Source: Druceiella hillmani
Taxonomy: Eukaryota; Arthropoda; Insecta; Lepidoptera; Hepialidae
Reading direction: 5' to 3'
Length of the DNA stretch: 64,000 nt
NCBI GenBank assembly: GCA_039881145.1
Contig: JAYKKI010000074.1
Coordinates: 10,791,501 to 10,855,500, forward strand
Under the pieces are notes generated by a model. It had not been told where the DNA came from. It did no database searches and was given only the letters and a program-made list of their open reading frames with translations. Shown here piece by piece: positions 1-12,580 of the stretch (within the stretch, counting starts at the first letter, position 1; every line of letters begins with the position of its first letter). The position numbers were made by a program, and so were the translations under genes.

Positions 1-141
1 AAGCCCGTAATAAACTTGCAGTCGAATATAAAGTTATTCACAACCTATCATAGATCTCTTAATACCAACAACGGACCGCCATTAAAATCTCTATTTAACA
101 ACCTAAGTTGTAACTTTTAAAATTTCTAAAATTCCCTAAAG

Positions 142-247
142 TCTTTAATAGAATTCAGCAGTCGACACGGCCTATAAAACGGAATTTAAAAATAATAAAC
201 TCTTTAATAGAATTCAGCAGTCGACACGGCCTATAATACGGAATAAA
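142..247. repeat. 59-bp tandem repeat, two copies
   Basis: Two head-to-tail units start at 142 and 201 with the same core (TCTTTAATAGAATTCAGCAG, then TCGACACGGCCTATAA). The second unit is cut short near 247. The flanks (1-141 and 248-900) are AT-rich and show nothing else that I can name. Confidence 0.85.
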
Positions 248-1499
248 GCAATGAGCATGAAGTGACTGATTTCTAAAAGGGATTCTACTGCAAATATTTC
301 TGTTGCTCACAATATCCCGTAAGTATGACAGTATTTAACCTTAAGCCAATATGCCATTTTTCTCTCCCTCATCCCTTTTTGGAGCAGTTAGAGTATAAGG
401 TTTTAGTGTTGAATCCCTAGTTTAATACTTGTTATAAAATTATTTGATCCATGAAAAAAGGCACATTAAAGTTTATAATAAAATAAAAAATTCTATATTT
501 ATAAAGAAAATATATTTGTTTTGGGTGTGTAATACAAAAAAACTTTTTTCTTTCTTATATTTATTCAGTTAACGGAAAAAAATTGAAAAAAGTCAAAAAG
601 TATTGCAATATCCATAAAATAAAAAGAGAAATAAAATAAAAAATTTTATTTAGTAGTTAATGTTTAAACATCATTATATTTTATTTGTGAGAAGTATTCC
701 TTAATTTTTGTTCCACAAAATTTTAACTGGGCCTAAATATCCATAAATTTTTCCTCTGAAACCGGTAGGCACTCATTATGGGATTGTTCTGGCAGGAAAA
801 ACTCTGTGTCACCAACACTATACTTCGATTTTTTTAATGTGTCTTGGGAATAGATGATGTCCAAAAAGAATTGTAATGTTTTCTGTGAAAAATTAACTAT
901 GGATGTTTCTTTTCAACCCTAATTTCTCTTATGGTTTGAGATAAAAAAAGGCATGCCTTCTTGTACATTGATCATAAAAAGGTTTTCCATTTTTTACATG
1001 TGGTTGATCAACTTCAATTACGTGAAAGAGGCATGGCTTCTGACTAGCATCACGAATCACTTTTACTGTTAACATTCCAAATATGGGAGTCCGCGAATGT
1101 GAAATATTATTTTTATTCAATATAATGCATATATTATACGGTGTAATTTTTATTCTGCGCACCGCAGGAATTATTAAATATCTACCTTCCGAGTATTTTA
1201 ATTAAGCATATTAAATATATAGTGATGGAGAAATGAACATATTTCATTCGATCCTTTTTTTGCTACTGTTTTTGGGCAGCAGAAGAAATAAGATTTGGAT
1301 ATAGATAATTCAGGGGATGTTAAAAACATTTAGGGTTAATTGTCTTTTACAATAAACGTCATTTGTTGTAATGTTCGGCGCACTTAATGTTTTTTAAAAG
1401 TCCATTACCATAGCTTACCTTAGAGAAGATTACCAACATTGAATCCTAGTTTCTCTTTTTTGTTTATATCATATATTAGACTTAAATAAATGTAACTTA

Positions 1500-2364
1500 T
1501 TCTCAATTTCTAACTTTTCCATTTCTTTTTCAATGACATCTTTTTCGAGCTCAGAAGGATTCTTTGGATTTATTCTGAGAGCCTTTGTATAAGCCAGAAA
1601 TTCATCACTAGTACTGCATCACTTCTTGGATATTAAAATCCTATGTTAAAATAATTTACGAATGTCGATAGATATGTTTCATAAGATAGTTTATTTTTCC
1701 CCGGACATATCATGTATTTTCTTGATATTTAACTTGATTAATATATGATATTTAACTTAATTCATATAAATTTGATTATTTAATACATTTTGAGCTGTCG
1801 TGTAAGCTGTAATGACTTCTTCACACAAAATGAGCTTATGTAATCATTTGGTGAATTAAGCACTGAACTCAGTTTTTTATGTCAGTTTGTATGTTTTCCT
1901 CGCATTTCGGTTGGGGCATTACCTGTTGTGATTGACGTTTTTTTTATTGTACATGTTTTTTCTTGTTATACCATGCACAACAAATCCTGAGGTATACACT
2001 GGCGCATCCACCTGCTGGGTTTCGTCTACAAGTCTCACTTTGTAGGTGTAATTTGCTGTATGCAATTTAGCTTCACGCTTTTCTTTTCTTGGTCATTTTC
2101 TTTGAATTTCCAAAATACTTATCAGACCACATAAATAAAAGTTTTGTTCATCCCCAGATGGTAATAGGCTGAGTCTTTAAGAATTCAAACTCTCTATTCC
2201 TCATTAAGAGCTTCAAAACACTTATGAATCTTGCAATTACAATTTGCACCAGTTTCATGATTTTGAATTCCAATATTCTTATTAACTTCAGACGATCGAC
2301 CGTAAAGTTTACGCTTTTTGGTAAGTTGCTTCAGATTAATCTTGCCTTCTTGATATGATGACAT
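1500..2364 (-). pseudogene. Decayed insect DNA-transposase-like gene, N-terminal half
   Basis: Reading the minus strand from an ATG at 2364, the first frame begins MSSYQEGKINLK and reaches a cysteine cluster (GANCNCKIHKCFEALNEE) before stops at about 2190. After frame changes a second block at about 2080-1930 reads TYKVRLVDETQQVDAPVYTS, then GFVVHGITRKNMY. A third block at about 1700-1520 reads KLSYETYLSTFVNYFNIGF, then YPRSDA, CSTSDEFLAYTKAL and a Glu/Lys-rich helix (SELEKDVIEKEMEKLEIENK). This order (Cys cluster, 'hGI.r' block, 'Y..F...FNigF..PRsD.C..CDEf', Glu-rich segment) matches, from memory, a large unnamed transposase-like family annotated as hypothetical proteins in many insects. The catalytic C-terminal half was not found. 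There are at least four frameshifts or stops, so it is a fossil. The family name is left open; I am fairly sure it is a transposon gene. Confidence 0.6.
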
Positions 2365-2754
2365 TTTTTTCAAAAATGTGAGTTAATATAAATTCATGAC
2401 GCACAACACAACAGATGATCGAAATAACTTCAAAAAACAAGCAAATAACCTCAAACGTTTAGCTGACGACCATGGACAATGCTTATTTTTCTCCTCTATG
2501 TTTTGAACATTGCTTGTTATTGCACTGTATGAATATTTTTTTATGAAGATTTTTCCGTGACTAAAAGTGCATGTTAATAAAAAGTGTATTTTGGTATTTC
2601 GTTCCATAGTATTTGTGCTATGCAATGATATTGCCATTTCAAAAAACATAAAAATATGATATCACATATTTTTCTCTTGTGCCCTTCATATGACAAAATC
2701 TGTGGTTCACTAAATTTATTGTTAGAACTTAGATTACAAAGAAATAGATGCTTT
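2365..2754. other. AT-rich DNA, nothing recognised
   Basis: The 88-codon minus-strand frame at 2383-2649 has low-complexity composition and no motif, and I regard it as chance. Confidence 0.5.
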
Positions 2755-2950
2755 TAACTTACTATTTTTTTCCATATTTTACATAATTTGTCTCTATGTG
2801 TTAGAAGTTGCCTTACGAAGCGTACCATATTATTACTCTACCATAAATTATATGTGTAATTGGCACGGCGCATTTACTGCAGAACATCAACGCAAAAATT
2901 TTGTCATGCTTTGAAAAAAATATTTCAATGCAATAATAAGAGAGAGGCAG
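2755..2950 (+). repeat. Dispersed repeat family B, copy 1 (partial)
   Basis: This stretch resembles 11,740-12,035 and 18,290-18,570. Shared blocks in order are an AGCGTACC/AGCATACC block, a TATTATT run, an AATTATAT..ATATGTGT.A..TG..ACGGCG-like block, and ATCAACGCAAAA.TTTTGT. Only the right part of the family is present. No coding frame is visible, and it is probably a remnant of a non-autonomous element. Confidence 0.5.
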
Positions 2951-5172
2951 GATCTTCAATAAAATAAAATGTATAATTTAAAAGCTCTGCCATTTCGTTA
3001 CAATTTTCTGACTGGTTTTAACGTTTTGCGTCATCATGATTTATTCTGAATAATTGATCAATTATATTACCGATTTTCTTTTATGTGAACAATGGTATAT
3101 GGAAGAGAAAAAGGCAAAAATTATTTAAGCTGATAATTTTAATATATGTGTCTTCTTCGTTAAATGATGTACATTCAAGAACGACTCGAAAGGGTTAGAA
3201 ATATATCATGTATCTTTAAAACATCTGCATATTATAAAAGTTTTAAAGCAATTACTTGACGAAATACATAAGCAATTATTTGCAGTTAAGAAAAGAACTA
3301 TTACTAACTGTTATCCTTCACGACTTTTGAGCATTGACATATTGAAAATTTTGTAATTAAATTTTAAGTCTTTTCTATTCTTAGAAAATGGAGGACTTAA
3401 TTAATGAGCAAATTCCAGAGGCCGTGTATTCTCTTATAAGTACTGTTCAATGTTTTTTGTTGATATTTTCATTTAATTTTAGTTTTATTTGTTTCTACTG
3501 AATTAGTAGTTTCTAATGGAAATTTCGAGCATACTTTAAAACAATTATCATTGACCAGCGATTTATTTTCTATTATATAATAACTGTTACATCAAGAACA
3601 TCCGTATTGCCTTTTATTTGTTGCATAATAATGTAATTTGGCGTAATGTTTTCTTTTGTTATCTTTTTAACCAATTTGCTCATAAAGATGTTCATGAAAT
3701 GACAAAAATGATCACACTTAACGTTACGACCCTAGAGCTTAGATATCATACAACAAACCACTTGCAGGAACTGATTTTTCTCCACAGCTATACATTCTTC
3801 ACTTACATTACAAACATGCATTTTGAGTCTTGCTGTCGCAAATTTATATTTCATGTGACCAACTTCGTGTCTACAGTAATTATCCCATTAATATAAGGCA
3901 CACAATTTCGTAATAATTTCCACCTATTCATTGCAAATATTTCTTTAAGGAGCTAAATTATTCGTTTTTCATACTAAAATTGTGGTCTTTCGATCCATAA
4001 ATATCTCGCAAAAGTTCCGTGAGATTTGTGTATAATAACGTACAGCAGAAAAACAATGTGCGTATAAAAAACAACAAATTAGTAGTATCTGGTGTTTCTA
4101 ATTCTAAGTGTAATATTTTTTACTTTAAATGTTTGTTATCTACTTAATCTTATTTTTAGTTGCTCATTGAAATTAAAGAAAAATGTAACTTTTATCTGGT
4201 ATAAAATCCTATACAGTAGTCCAATACATTTTTTTAAGTAAAGAACATCGTGCAAATTAGTCATTCATTAAAAAAATTATTCGCGCGAAAATCAATAGTT
4301 TAGAAGGTATGATTTTCTTTGTACTTCTTGGAATTTTTTTTTACCCCTGTTACACAACTTGGTTTGAAATATATTAAACTAAATTACGTAAAATTTGGTA
4401 TAAAAGTAAAGTAGTCATGAAGGAAGCATGCAAGGAGCGATTTTGTGTTTATTCTATGTTGTGTTGTTGTTTGAAATTTTAAGTAGATTTTTTAACATTT
4501 TCAAAAAAAGGTACATTTAAAAATTAACTGTAGTAAAATCTGAACGACTAGAGATTTACTTATGATCTTAAAAACTGCCTTAGGATATGGTGATAGCAAA
4601 AAAAATAGCAAAAAAAAGCAAAAAAAATTGTGCGTTTATTTATGTACGCGCATTAGCAGTTACACTTTGGCATGACACAAGAATAACTTTATTTAGCACA
4701 TAAATAATTAATGGAAATAAAATAACAAAAAGGCTGGTGCGTGATTAAACGCGAAAAAAATAAGTACAGTTGGTAAAGTCTGAACTCAATCAACATATTA
4801 ATCATTTTAAATGTTAAATTAATTTCAAAATTAAATTAATAATTTAAATGAATCCTCAGCATCTAATTTAATATAAACACTTGCATACAATGAATTGTTA
4901 AATTTACTAAAACAATCTAAATAAAGACTAATTAAAAATGAAACTATGTTAATACGCTGAATCTTTAATTATAATGGATAACACACAATGCAAATAAATA
5001 CATATCGGTACTTAACCTTTGAAAAATAGGTTCAAGTATATTTGAACAGCTTAAAAGCACTGTTTCTATTACGAATATTTAATATGGACTACGGTTGAAT
5101 TTCAGTTACTAAAAAATATTATTTAAAAGTACAGATATATGTAATATAAAACAAATACATCAATAACTATCA

Positions 5173-5174
<2 letters not shown>
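2951..5174. other. AT-rich non-coding stretch
   Basis: No gene-like signal was seen. The 92-codon plus frame at 3618-3896 has no recognisable domain. At 4596-4628 there is a short AGCAAAAAAAA-type simple repeat. Confidence 0.5.

Positions 5175-5215
<41 letters not shown>
5175..5215. repeat. (TA)n microsatellite
   Basis: Uninterrupted AT dinucleotides, ending in ATACACATATATG. Confidence 0.97.
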
Positions 5216-5223
<8 letters not shown>

Positions 5224-5879
5224 TGTTTAGTGAAGATCGAAAAATTTCACATTCATCATTTTGTCATAACGCGCCTAAAGAAGTATAAATTTAAAAATCG
5301 TAATGAGGTAACTACTGTAACATTTTTAGAAATTAACATCATGTCACTTAGTCACTAAACGTGAAATTTCTACCATAATCGCAATTTGAGCAAAACTAAG
5401 TTATATAAACTTATTGTTTGGGTTCCATGGCAAAAAGACCAGCGGAACCTTTATTAAATCAATGACGTGTTACTTTGCCCGTCGATTACAGTTGACTTGA
5501 GAATATATTTTTTTCTTTGGTTAAATTTTCTTTGGTAACGTAAAAAGTGCTTTCTTTTAATTTGATAAAATTATAATGACATTCTGCAACATGATACATT
5601 CACAATATACCCTCAACAAGTGTGTCCGTTCCCCGCCTCCCTCCTCGCTCTGCTGTCGCAAATATATGCCCTCAAAAACCTCTTAATTCAAACACATTTT
5701 AACTTCTCATAAACCATTTATCCAAACTATAAAGCGTTTAGGACAATTTTTATGTATAAAGCAATTGCCCCAAATACGCACATGTAAAATAAAGTTATAT
5801 ATCTAAAATATCTTATGTGAATTACTTTTGAACGTTATATTGTACTTTATTTTAATTAAGCAAAATAAAATGGCGAACA

Positions 5880-6195
5880 GGAATATCATAAACCTGAGAT
5901 ATTCTCATTCCAAAGTTTCCATTCGCTATCTCCAGGCACGAATGTTCAATTTACAAAGTGTAAAAAGTCCATTTAATTTTTAGACTTTTTTAAGATTTGC
6001 ACTTCCCTGGCACATAACGTTAATGTATCTATAGAGTTTTGCCAGCGCTAGTAATGGAAGCGGCCAGACTAGTGGCTTTGTCCCCCTACGTTGATATAAT
6101 TTAATATTTCTTGAAAATTATACATATTTATTTTGCTTAATATATAGTCTGCAGCATTCCAGAAATTATAGCCTATAATATTAGGAATAAATAAA

Positions 6196-6267
<72 letters not shown>

Positions 6268-6390
6268 TGCTTATAATAGCGAGGAGGAAAGCGATTATTC
6301 AGAAAATTTGATTTGAGAGTCACCTAAAAAAGTTAAATATATTTTTTTTACTTTTTATTTTAGTAAGCTTTAATTCGACAACGAGCTTTT
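5880..6390 (+). repeat. Dispersed repeat family C, copy 1 (inverted partner at 7.6-8.6 kb)
   Basis: The plus strand here resembles the reverse complement of 7,600-8,570. Conserved blocks in order are ATCTCCA.G.., TTTTTTAAGATTTGCACTTCCC (5,989-6,010), GGAAGCGGCCAGA.TAG, CC.CCTACRTT, TAGCCTATAATAT, AATCGCTTTCCTCCTCGC (as its complement near 6,280-6,300), then GAGTCA and TTTTATTTTAG. A (TA)n tract (6,195-6,267, interrupted) lies inside this copy only. No protein is visible. Possible origins are the ends of one composite element or two independent insertions. Confidence 0.6.
6195..6267. repeat. (TA)n microsatellite
   Basis: TA dinucleotides with two ATAAATATA-type interruptions. They create the Tyr-Ile-rich minus frame at 6069-6323, which is not a gene. 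Confidence 0.97.
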
Positions 6391-7599
6391 TAAAGAGTGG
6401 AAACCACATTAATAAAAAGGTTTTTTTATTTCTTTGAATGGCCGTGAGCACAATTTATGGAAATGAACTCCAGCAATTAATTACATTAAACATTTTAGAC
6501 TCTTACACTCTATATTAACATTAACGCTTTAAAAAACAACTGCATGTAATACACCATGGCTATCAGTTATTTAATATGTATGTCTTATTTAATTTATGCG
6601 GTTAACGTAACCTATACAAACTAATATCCATTTTGTGACTAAATATACATATGTGTTCTCCATTTGAGTGCAAGCTAATTAAGTTACTAATTGATTTTAC
6701 CACCGGATACTTAGCGAGTACACGAGCATGAGTTTTCTGAGAGAACTAACTCCCTTCTAACTTGAAAGTTTCTCAGCGAACCCTTCTCTACTTAACTAGC
6801 AGTTTACCGGTTCCTTATTGCCACAAGTAAATTCTGTTTAGTATTAGTTTGGTAGGCGATACAACGTGTACGTGCAAACAAACAGTGTATCATGAATTCT
6901 AAACATTTTAGATTCATACTGTACTCTTAAACTTAATTTGTTCATGGTTCAGGGCTATAAGTATTTTATGATATCAACATTTTGTAACTGATGATAATTA
7001 GAAGATATTATAAAAGTAGTTGCAGATAGATTCCTGTAGTAATTGTAGGTTTTTATAACTCCTATCTTACGAATTCCTTTTATCAAACAGTTTAAAAAAA
7101 TATAATATTAATTTTAGATATATAATGGTACCTTCATTTATCCAACATATTATATTATTGTAGAACAAATTACGTAGGCAAAAGGATATATCATGTAAAA
7201 CAGTGCTGGCACTAGATATGCTAATTGCACGGTTTTCTACTTTGTAGAAAATATTTCCTCATATGTTTTGTGATGAAGGCTACTATCTGTGAAGTTACAA
7301 ACTTCCTGAGTTCATTTATAAAATATATGTAATTCAATACAAACACGCTTCTAATAATTTTATATTCACACTGAATTTGCACGTTAATTTATTTATATCA
7401 GGAAGTCGGGCCTAGATCGACGTCTTTCTCAGAGATCATTGTATGAAGAACCTTCAAACTCGGTATAAATGTAGAAAGTGATGGCCTTGTTAAATATTGA
7501 TATACGTACAGCTTTATTACTATTTTGTGGAATAGTTTTAAGGTTTGAGGGAGATAAACGACATATATTTTGTCTTATTTATATATTATGTATTAGTTG
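6391..7599. other. AT-rich spacer between the inverted family C copies
   Basis: I see no ORF, RNA gene or repeat here. If 5,880-8,570 was once one element, this would be its interior, but no transposase-like frame was found. Confidence 0.4.
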
Positions 7600-8570
7600 A
7601 ATATCACATTAAAACTCTAAAATAAAACTTCAAAATTATATCTTTAATTTTTTGATATGACTTTCTCGAACCAAATTCTCTCAACAATCGCTTTTCTCCT
7701 CGCCGTCTTGAAAATTGAAGGTGAAATAAATCTTCTAAAAATTATGAATATTGTCGATGGGACCTACATTAAGTAAAAAAAATTATATTTTATTATTAAT
7801 AGGGATTATTATAATAAGGTATTGATAATAATAATTAAAATAAGGAATAAATAAATTTTATCATACTTATTCTTACAAGGCCAATACAACACGGGAAATA
7901 CAGTTTTCGCGTTCATCACGTGGTCCAATACGGACTTCACGTATGTTTGATGTATATGTTTGCGTACATCTACGCCACAGTATAAAACGCTAATAGTGTT
8001 AGTTCTACTTGAATTTAGTTTTTTTTAATGGTGTATATGTTTACACATTTCAGGTAAGCTTGACTTTGGGAAATAAAATAACGTCACATTATTATTTCGA
8101 TTTGTTCACTCTAATCTCACTAATATGATAAAGAAGAAAAGTTTGTTTGTTCATTTTTTAATTATTTTCCCGAAAAATACTGTCTATTTACATATTTTTC
8201 TTATATTATAGGCCAACATTTTCAAAATGCTATAGACCATAAATTATGTACATAAATATGCTGAATAATTTTTGAGAGATAGTTAATGTTGTTAATGTAG
8301 GCGGAGAAAAGTCGCTATTCTGGCCGCTTTCCTAACGCCGCCACAACTGTTAGAGATATATCAACACTACGTAAACGGGAAGTGCAAATCTTAAAAAAAG
8401 GAAAAAAATTAATTGACTTTTTAAATTTTTAAGTTGGATTGGCACTTTAAATAAAATTGAAAAATCTTTGAAGTAAACACAAGTAGTAATACGATTTTGA
8501 TGACATTCGGCACTTCGTATTTGCACATGGAGATCAGCAATGGTACGAAAATATCACGAGCGTGTCGTGT
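7600..8570 (-). repeat. Dispersed repeat family C, copy 2
   Basis: This is the reverse-orientation partner of 5,880-6,390. On its own plus strand it carries GGCCGCTTTCC, GGGAAGTGCAAATCTTAAAA (8,379-8,398) and AATCGCTTTTCTCCTCGCCG (about 7,687-7,706). It holds about 480 bp (7,705-8,195) with no counterpart in copy 1, so it is the more complete copy. The end at 8,480-8,570 also resembles 23,640-23,800. Confidence 0.6.
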
Positions 8571-9227
8571 TGCAATTAGCTACAAAGAAAGGAATAATTA
8601 GTATAATAATATTCTCAAAATAAATTCAACATTCAAAAGTGGATACTAGCCTAAATAGGAACAAACAGATTTGTTTAAGGTTGGTACCAGCCAAGGCAAG
8701 TTTTTTGTTTTGTTTTAGTATGTAGATTTGACATGGCTTCGGTGAGGATATCCAATTCATTTTGTTACATTAAAATTGTGTACACCGGAGAAAATAAAAA
8801 CTGAACGTATTCCATCGACGGCGGAACTAACCGAGCGCTAATAACATGGCGATTGAGAATGTCAAGAAGTTTATTCAATCGCTAACCTGTCGATGAACAA
8901 GCAGGTCGATACTTATTTTAACGCCTTTAGTCGTGCTAAATGAAGTAACGACATTTAGTGTGCGGTATAATACAAAAACTATAAATAAACGTAATATTAC
9001 CATTAATTCAGCAGCTTCGATAAAAATCAAAATATATAGAAAAAATATATAAATATACATATATAACATTTTAAAGACTTACATTACATAAAATTTTTTA
9101 AATAAATATATTGATTTTAAACAACTTGATAATGATATAAATGCGCGTACTCATATTTAAAATAAATAAAAGCTTTACGTAATGCAAATTTAAAATTAAT
9201 CGTCTTAAATTAATTCTTCAAACACTC

Positions 9228-9228
<1 letters not shown>

Positions 9229-9318
<90 letters not shown>
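9229..9318. repeat. (TA)n microsatellite with a (TG)n centre
   Basis: About 90 bp of TA dinucleotides interrupted once by GTGTGTGT near 9,276-9,283. Confidence 0.97.
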
Positions 9319-9320
<2 letters not shown>

Positions 9321-9444
9321 GATTTAATTTTTTTTTATGTTTCTCCTTTAATTTTGATTTTTACACGATCACTTAAATAGTGTATAATGGTTTTTAGATG
9401 AAGACTACTTTCTCAATTTAATTTTTTTTTACTTCTTTATTATT

Positions 9445-9855
9445 TTCTATCAATATGGTTTAGGTTTTTATAATTCTATGCTATTTCTCGCCATCTTGTG
9501 CCACTTTTCCCCACTTTCGACCAGTCGCTCTTTTAATTAGATCATTTGTGACTTTCCTACTGGGCGTTTTCCTCTGCATGGTCTCCACTCAACAAGCATC
9601 TTATAGCAGCAGTCATGTTTATGAGCAACGCGGTCTATTTCCCACTTATTTTTCACTATTCACTTGAAATCAGTGGTGATTTTGTTTTGTTGTTTTCGTC
9701 ATGTGTTTGTCTACGGTCACGCAGTGATATTAATACCAGTTTAATTTCAGTTGCTTTTCGGGCCACTCTCAATTCTTTGGTGAAAAGCTAAGTTTCGGTT
9801 CCATAAGTAAGAACTGGCAGGATGTATTTTGCGAACATGCGAGCTTTACGCTACT
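9445..9855 (-). pseudogene. RTE-type reverse transcriptase, C-terminal remnant
   Basis: Minus-strand translation from 9,851 gives RKARMFAKYILPVLTYGTET, a TAG, LFTKELRVARKATE and then LISLRDRRQTHDE. After a +1 shift at about 9,660 it continues IVKNKWEIDRVAHKHD, MLVEWRPCRGKRPVGKSQM, a stop, LKERLVESGEKWHKMARN. The order 'LPvltYG.Et...k...R..R....isLrDr...W..d..a......l.WRPcrGKRpVGk.Q..W...l....G..W...Ar' is the signature C-terminal tail of insect endonuclease-reverse transcriptases of the RTE kind, usually about 200 residues beyond the YADD motif. Only about 130 residues survive, with three or more stops and one frameshift. The catalytic RT domain is not present next door, so this is a truncated dead copy. 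Confidence 0.75.
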
Positions 9856-11739
9856 ATGTAAGTTACAAATGTTTAACCTGAAAGCTCACTGTTAATTGGA
9901 GAAACTAAAACCGCTAAATCAATTTAAAACATTTAAATACACTCTATATTGCCTAAATATTCTAAAACGTGTAAGACCTTCTACCTGTATATAACTACGT
10001 ATGTAGAATAGGTAAATACTTAAATAATTTATTTTTAAGTTTCCACATCTCGGAATGAATGAAACTGAATGAGAGGAACGGGAAACATTTATACAAAAAC
10101 TTACTTAGAATAAGAAGTATCTTACTACATAAGGTTCTTCCTGTTGACCTAGAATCATGATACTTGGTAAGAAAGAAGGTCTCATAGTACGAGTAAAGGA
10201 AAAAAGAAATAATTTATATAATCCATGTGGTATTATTACGAGTGAAATCCAGTTTTTTTCATTCTTGGATTTTGTTTTTTTTTGCATACTTATAAAATAC
10301 CTACTTACTAGGCTCTAAGAAAATATGACATAATCGTTACAAACCCTCTGTGTGCAAGTTCTACTGGTACTTGATCATCTCTTTAATATTCTATAATTTC
10401 CGTGCCTTTGGTCTGCTCAAAATTTATTAAGTTATTTTTAAATTCGCCTTAATTTAAATATAAAGAATTTACTTGCAAGTTTGCAGAACGATGTGTAAAC
10501 TATTTCGCCAAATTGGACTTATTATTTCTTATGATGGTTACATTTGGGAATATTTACGATTGTTGGCATATTTTTTATGAAAATATAATATAATGATATT
10601 CCCTAGCTCACTGCTTATAAATGTCGCTCGGTATTGTTTTAGGCTATAAAATATCATGCAATATAACTGCTAATCAATCTAAACTTTTTCATCGTATACA
10701 AAACTCGAATTTGATACGACTAAAGGAAAAATATGATAATACTCGAATTGGTCTTTGTGACACTTCGACATTGTTGGTTAACGTTACAACATATAACAAT
10801 GGTTAGTTACTTTTCTGAAGAGTAATATTTTTCGACTGGTTTGTAGGGGATATTTTAATCACGAAATTATTTATGGGTTTTTCAGTCAGTTCTTTTATCT
10901 TTGTATGTAAAATCACCCACGATCGTGGAAATGCGATGTAGGCATATTTATTCCATAATATGGCATAATTATAAAAATTATGTAAATATGTTCAATTCAG
11001 TAGAAGTTTTCTATTAGGGAAAATTGGGAAATGAATATTTCCATTTTAAATTTGTTTTTTTTTTTACATTTAATCGTTTCGTGAAAATTTCGCCGTGGGA
11101 AAATATCACACGTTATCTTACCATAAATTTAATAGATTCCTTGAACTGGTTTTACGTTAAGAAAGGAAATAACATATCATATCAGATAAAGTAACTTACA
11201 CGAGATATTATTTTGAATCATTTCATTTAAAGTAATATATTATTTTCAATTTAGTTTGAATCGTGATCAATCTTTACTCTTCACTCTATTTATTCCCAAG
11301 CATATTAAAAAAAGTGCTGCTAATATGTTAAATTATTGAAGAGCGGTGGATTGGTGGACCGAGAATTATAATCTGACTTTAGAAAATTTCCATTTTCCAT
11401 ACAAATTTATTTCGTAAGATTAAAATACGATATGGATTTACTTTTTCGTATTTGTTGCAAAAAACTGGCTTGTTAAACATTTCGAGAAAACTCGCATAAA
11501 ATGCATTTATTGAGTATGTAACTTATATTACATGCATTATTCTATTTAAAAATAAATATATAAGATCAAAAATTTAAAATGTTTTTTTGAGTTTTCCAGT
11601 AATGAAGAAACGAAAAAGAAAATCACGTTTAAATGACCGGTTTTTGAATTAGCAATGAGCCTGCTGCACTCACTCGGAGTGAGCTGATAAGAATAGTTTA
11701 ATAAGCCCAATTACTTTATCAGACAAAGAGCAGCTTCTA
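9856..11739. other. AT-rich non-coding stretch
   Basis: No gene, RNA or repeat identified. Short frames at 10,105-10,287 and 10,621-10,806 lack any motif. Confidence 0.5.
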
Positions 11740-12035
11740 TAAATCAGCTTATTAACTGAATACTATCTACGTAGATCATATTGAATCATTAGTTAATTTA
11801 GGAATACATGTGATAACGAGTCACTGCATGTCAGAGAGGTACCCGCCCTGGGTTGACAGAAGTTTGAACTTTCCGGAAATTAACTTTATTTCCCAGATAG
11901 AACTTAAGTTCGTATTAGTTGTTAGTTTTGTTATAGAGCATACCTTATTATTAAATAATCGTGAATTATATAGTTCATATGTGTGACTGATATGGCGTAT
12001 ATATTCCGGAATATCAACGCAAAATTTTGTTGTAT
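11740..12035 (+). repeat. Dispersed repeat family B, copy 2
   Basis: It aligns along its length with 18,290-18,570 in the same orientation. Shared blocks include ACGTAGATC.TATT, CTTTCCGGAA..TAACTTTA, GTTATAGAGC/TTAGAAAGC, TTATTA, AATTATATA.TCATAT.TGTGACT/ATGACC and ATATGGCG/ACATGCCGCA. This is the best preserved of the three copies seen. No ORF. Probably a non-autonomous transposon or an old retroelement fragment. Confidence 0.65.
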
Positions 12036-12300
12036 TTAAATGAATATCGATATTTATTCACAGGTGCCGATAATAAAAAAGACGTCGAATTAGCGATAAA
12101 ATAAAACTAAAATGTATTCATTGTCAAGATTTTCTCATATATTCTCCTGTATTTCAGATATTTCAACCTTCATACATTTCGAGTGCGATAAGTTACATGT
12201 TAAACATGAGACCCACTTGAAGAAAATATCTATCAATCTATAAACGCCACATTGCAACAATTGTTTAATTGATTCCTTTTGAACATTAATGGGAGGTGAA

Positions 12301-12580
12301 AAATATTGTGTAATATTTTTGGAAAAATGTATTTCTTGGTTTGGAGTATATCTAAAATTATTAAGTTACTTTTACCTCCAATGGCAAGTTAACAAATATA
12401 TTCTATCTTTCACCACAGTTTCACAAAATATTGTTGTGCAATATTTTTTATTTCACAAAATATTGTTGTGCAATATTTTGGAAAAATGTATTTCTTGGTT
12501 TGGAGTATATATAAAATTATTAAGTTACTTTTACCACTAATGGCAAGTTAACAAATATATTCTATCTTTCACCACAGTTT
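12301..12580. repeat. 159-bp tandem duplication with a nested 32-bp duplication
   Basis: GGAAAAATGTATTTCTTGGT begins at 12,321 and again at 12,480. Both units end with TTTCACCACAGTT, at 12,420 and about 12,580. Inside, a block containing CACAAAATATTGTTGTGCAA occurs twice 32 bp apart (about 12,421 and 12,453). The 83-codon plus frame here only reflects the duplication. Confidence 0.9.

Noticed and set aside
929..1162. 77-codon minus frame next to the decayed transposase
   Set aside because: It lies on the right strand to be a C-terminal exon or domain, but I could not match it to any transposase block and did not merge it.
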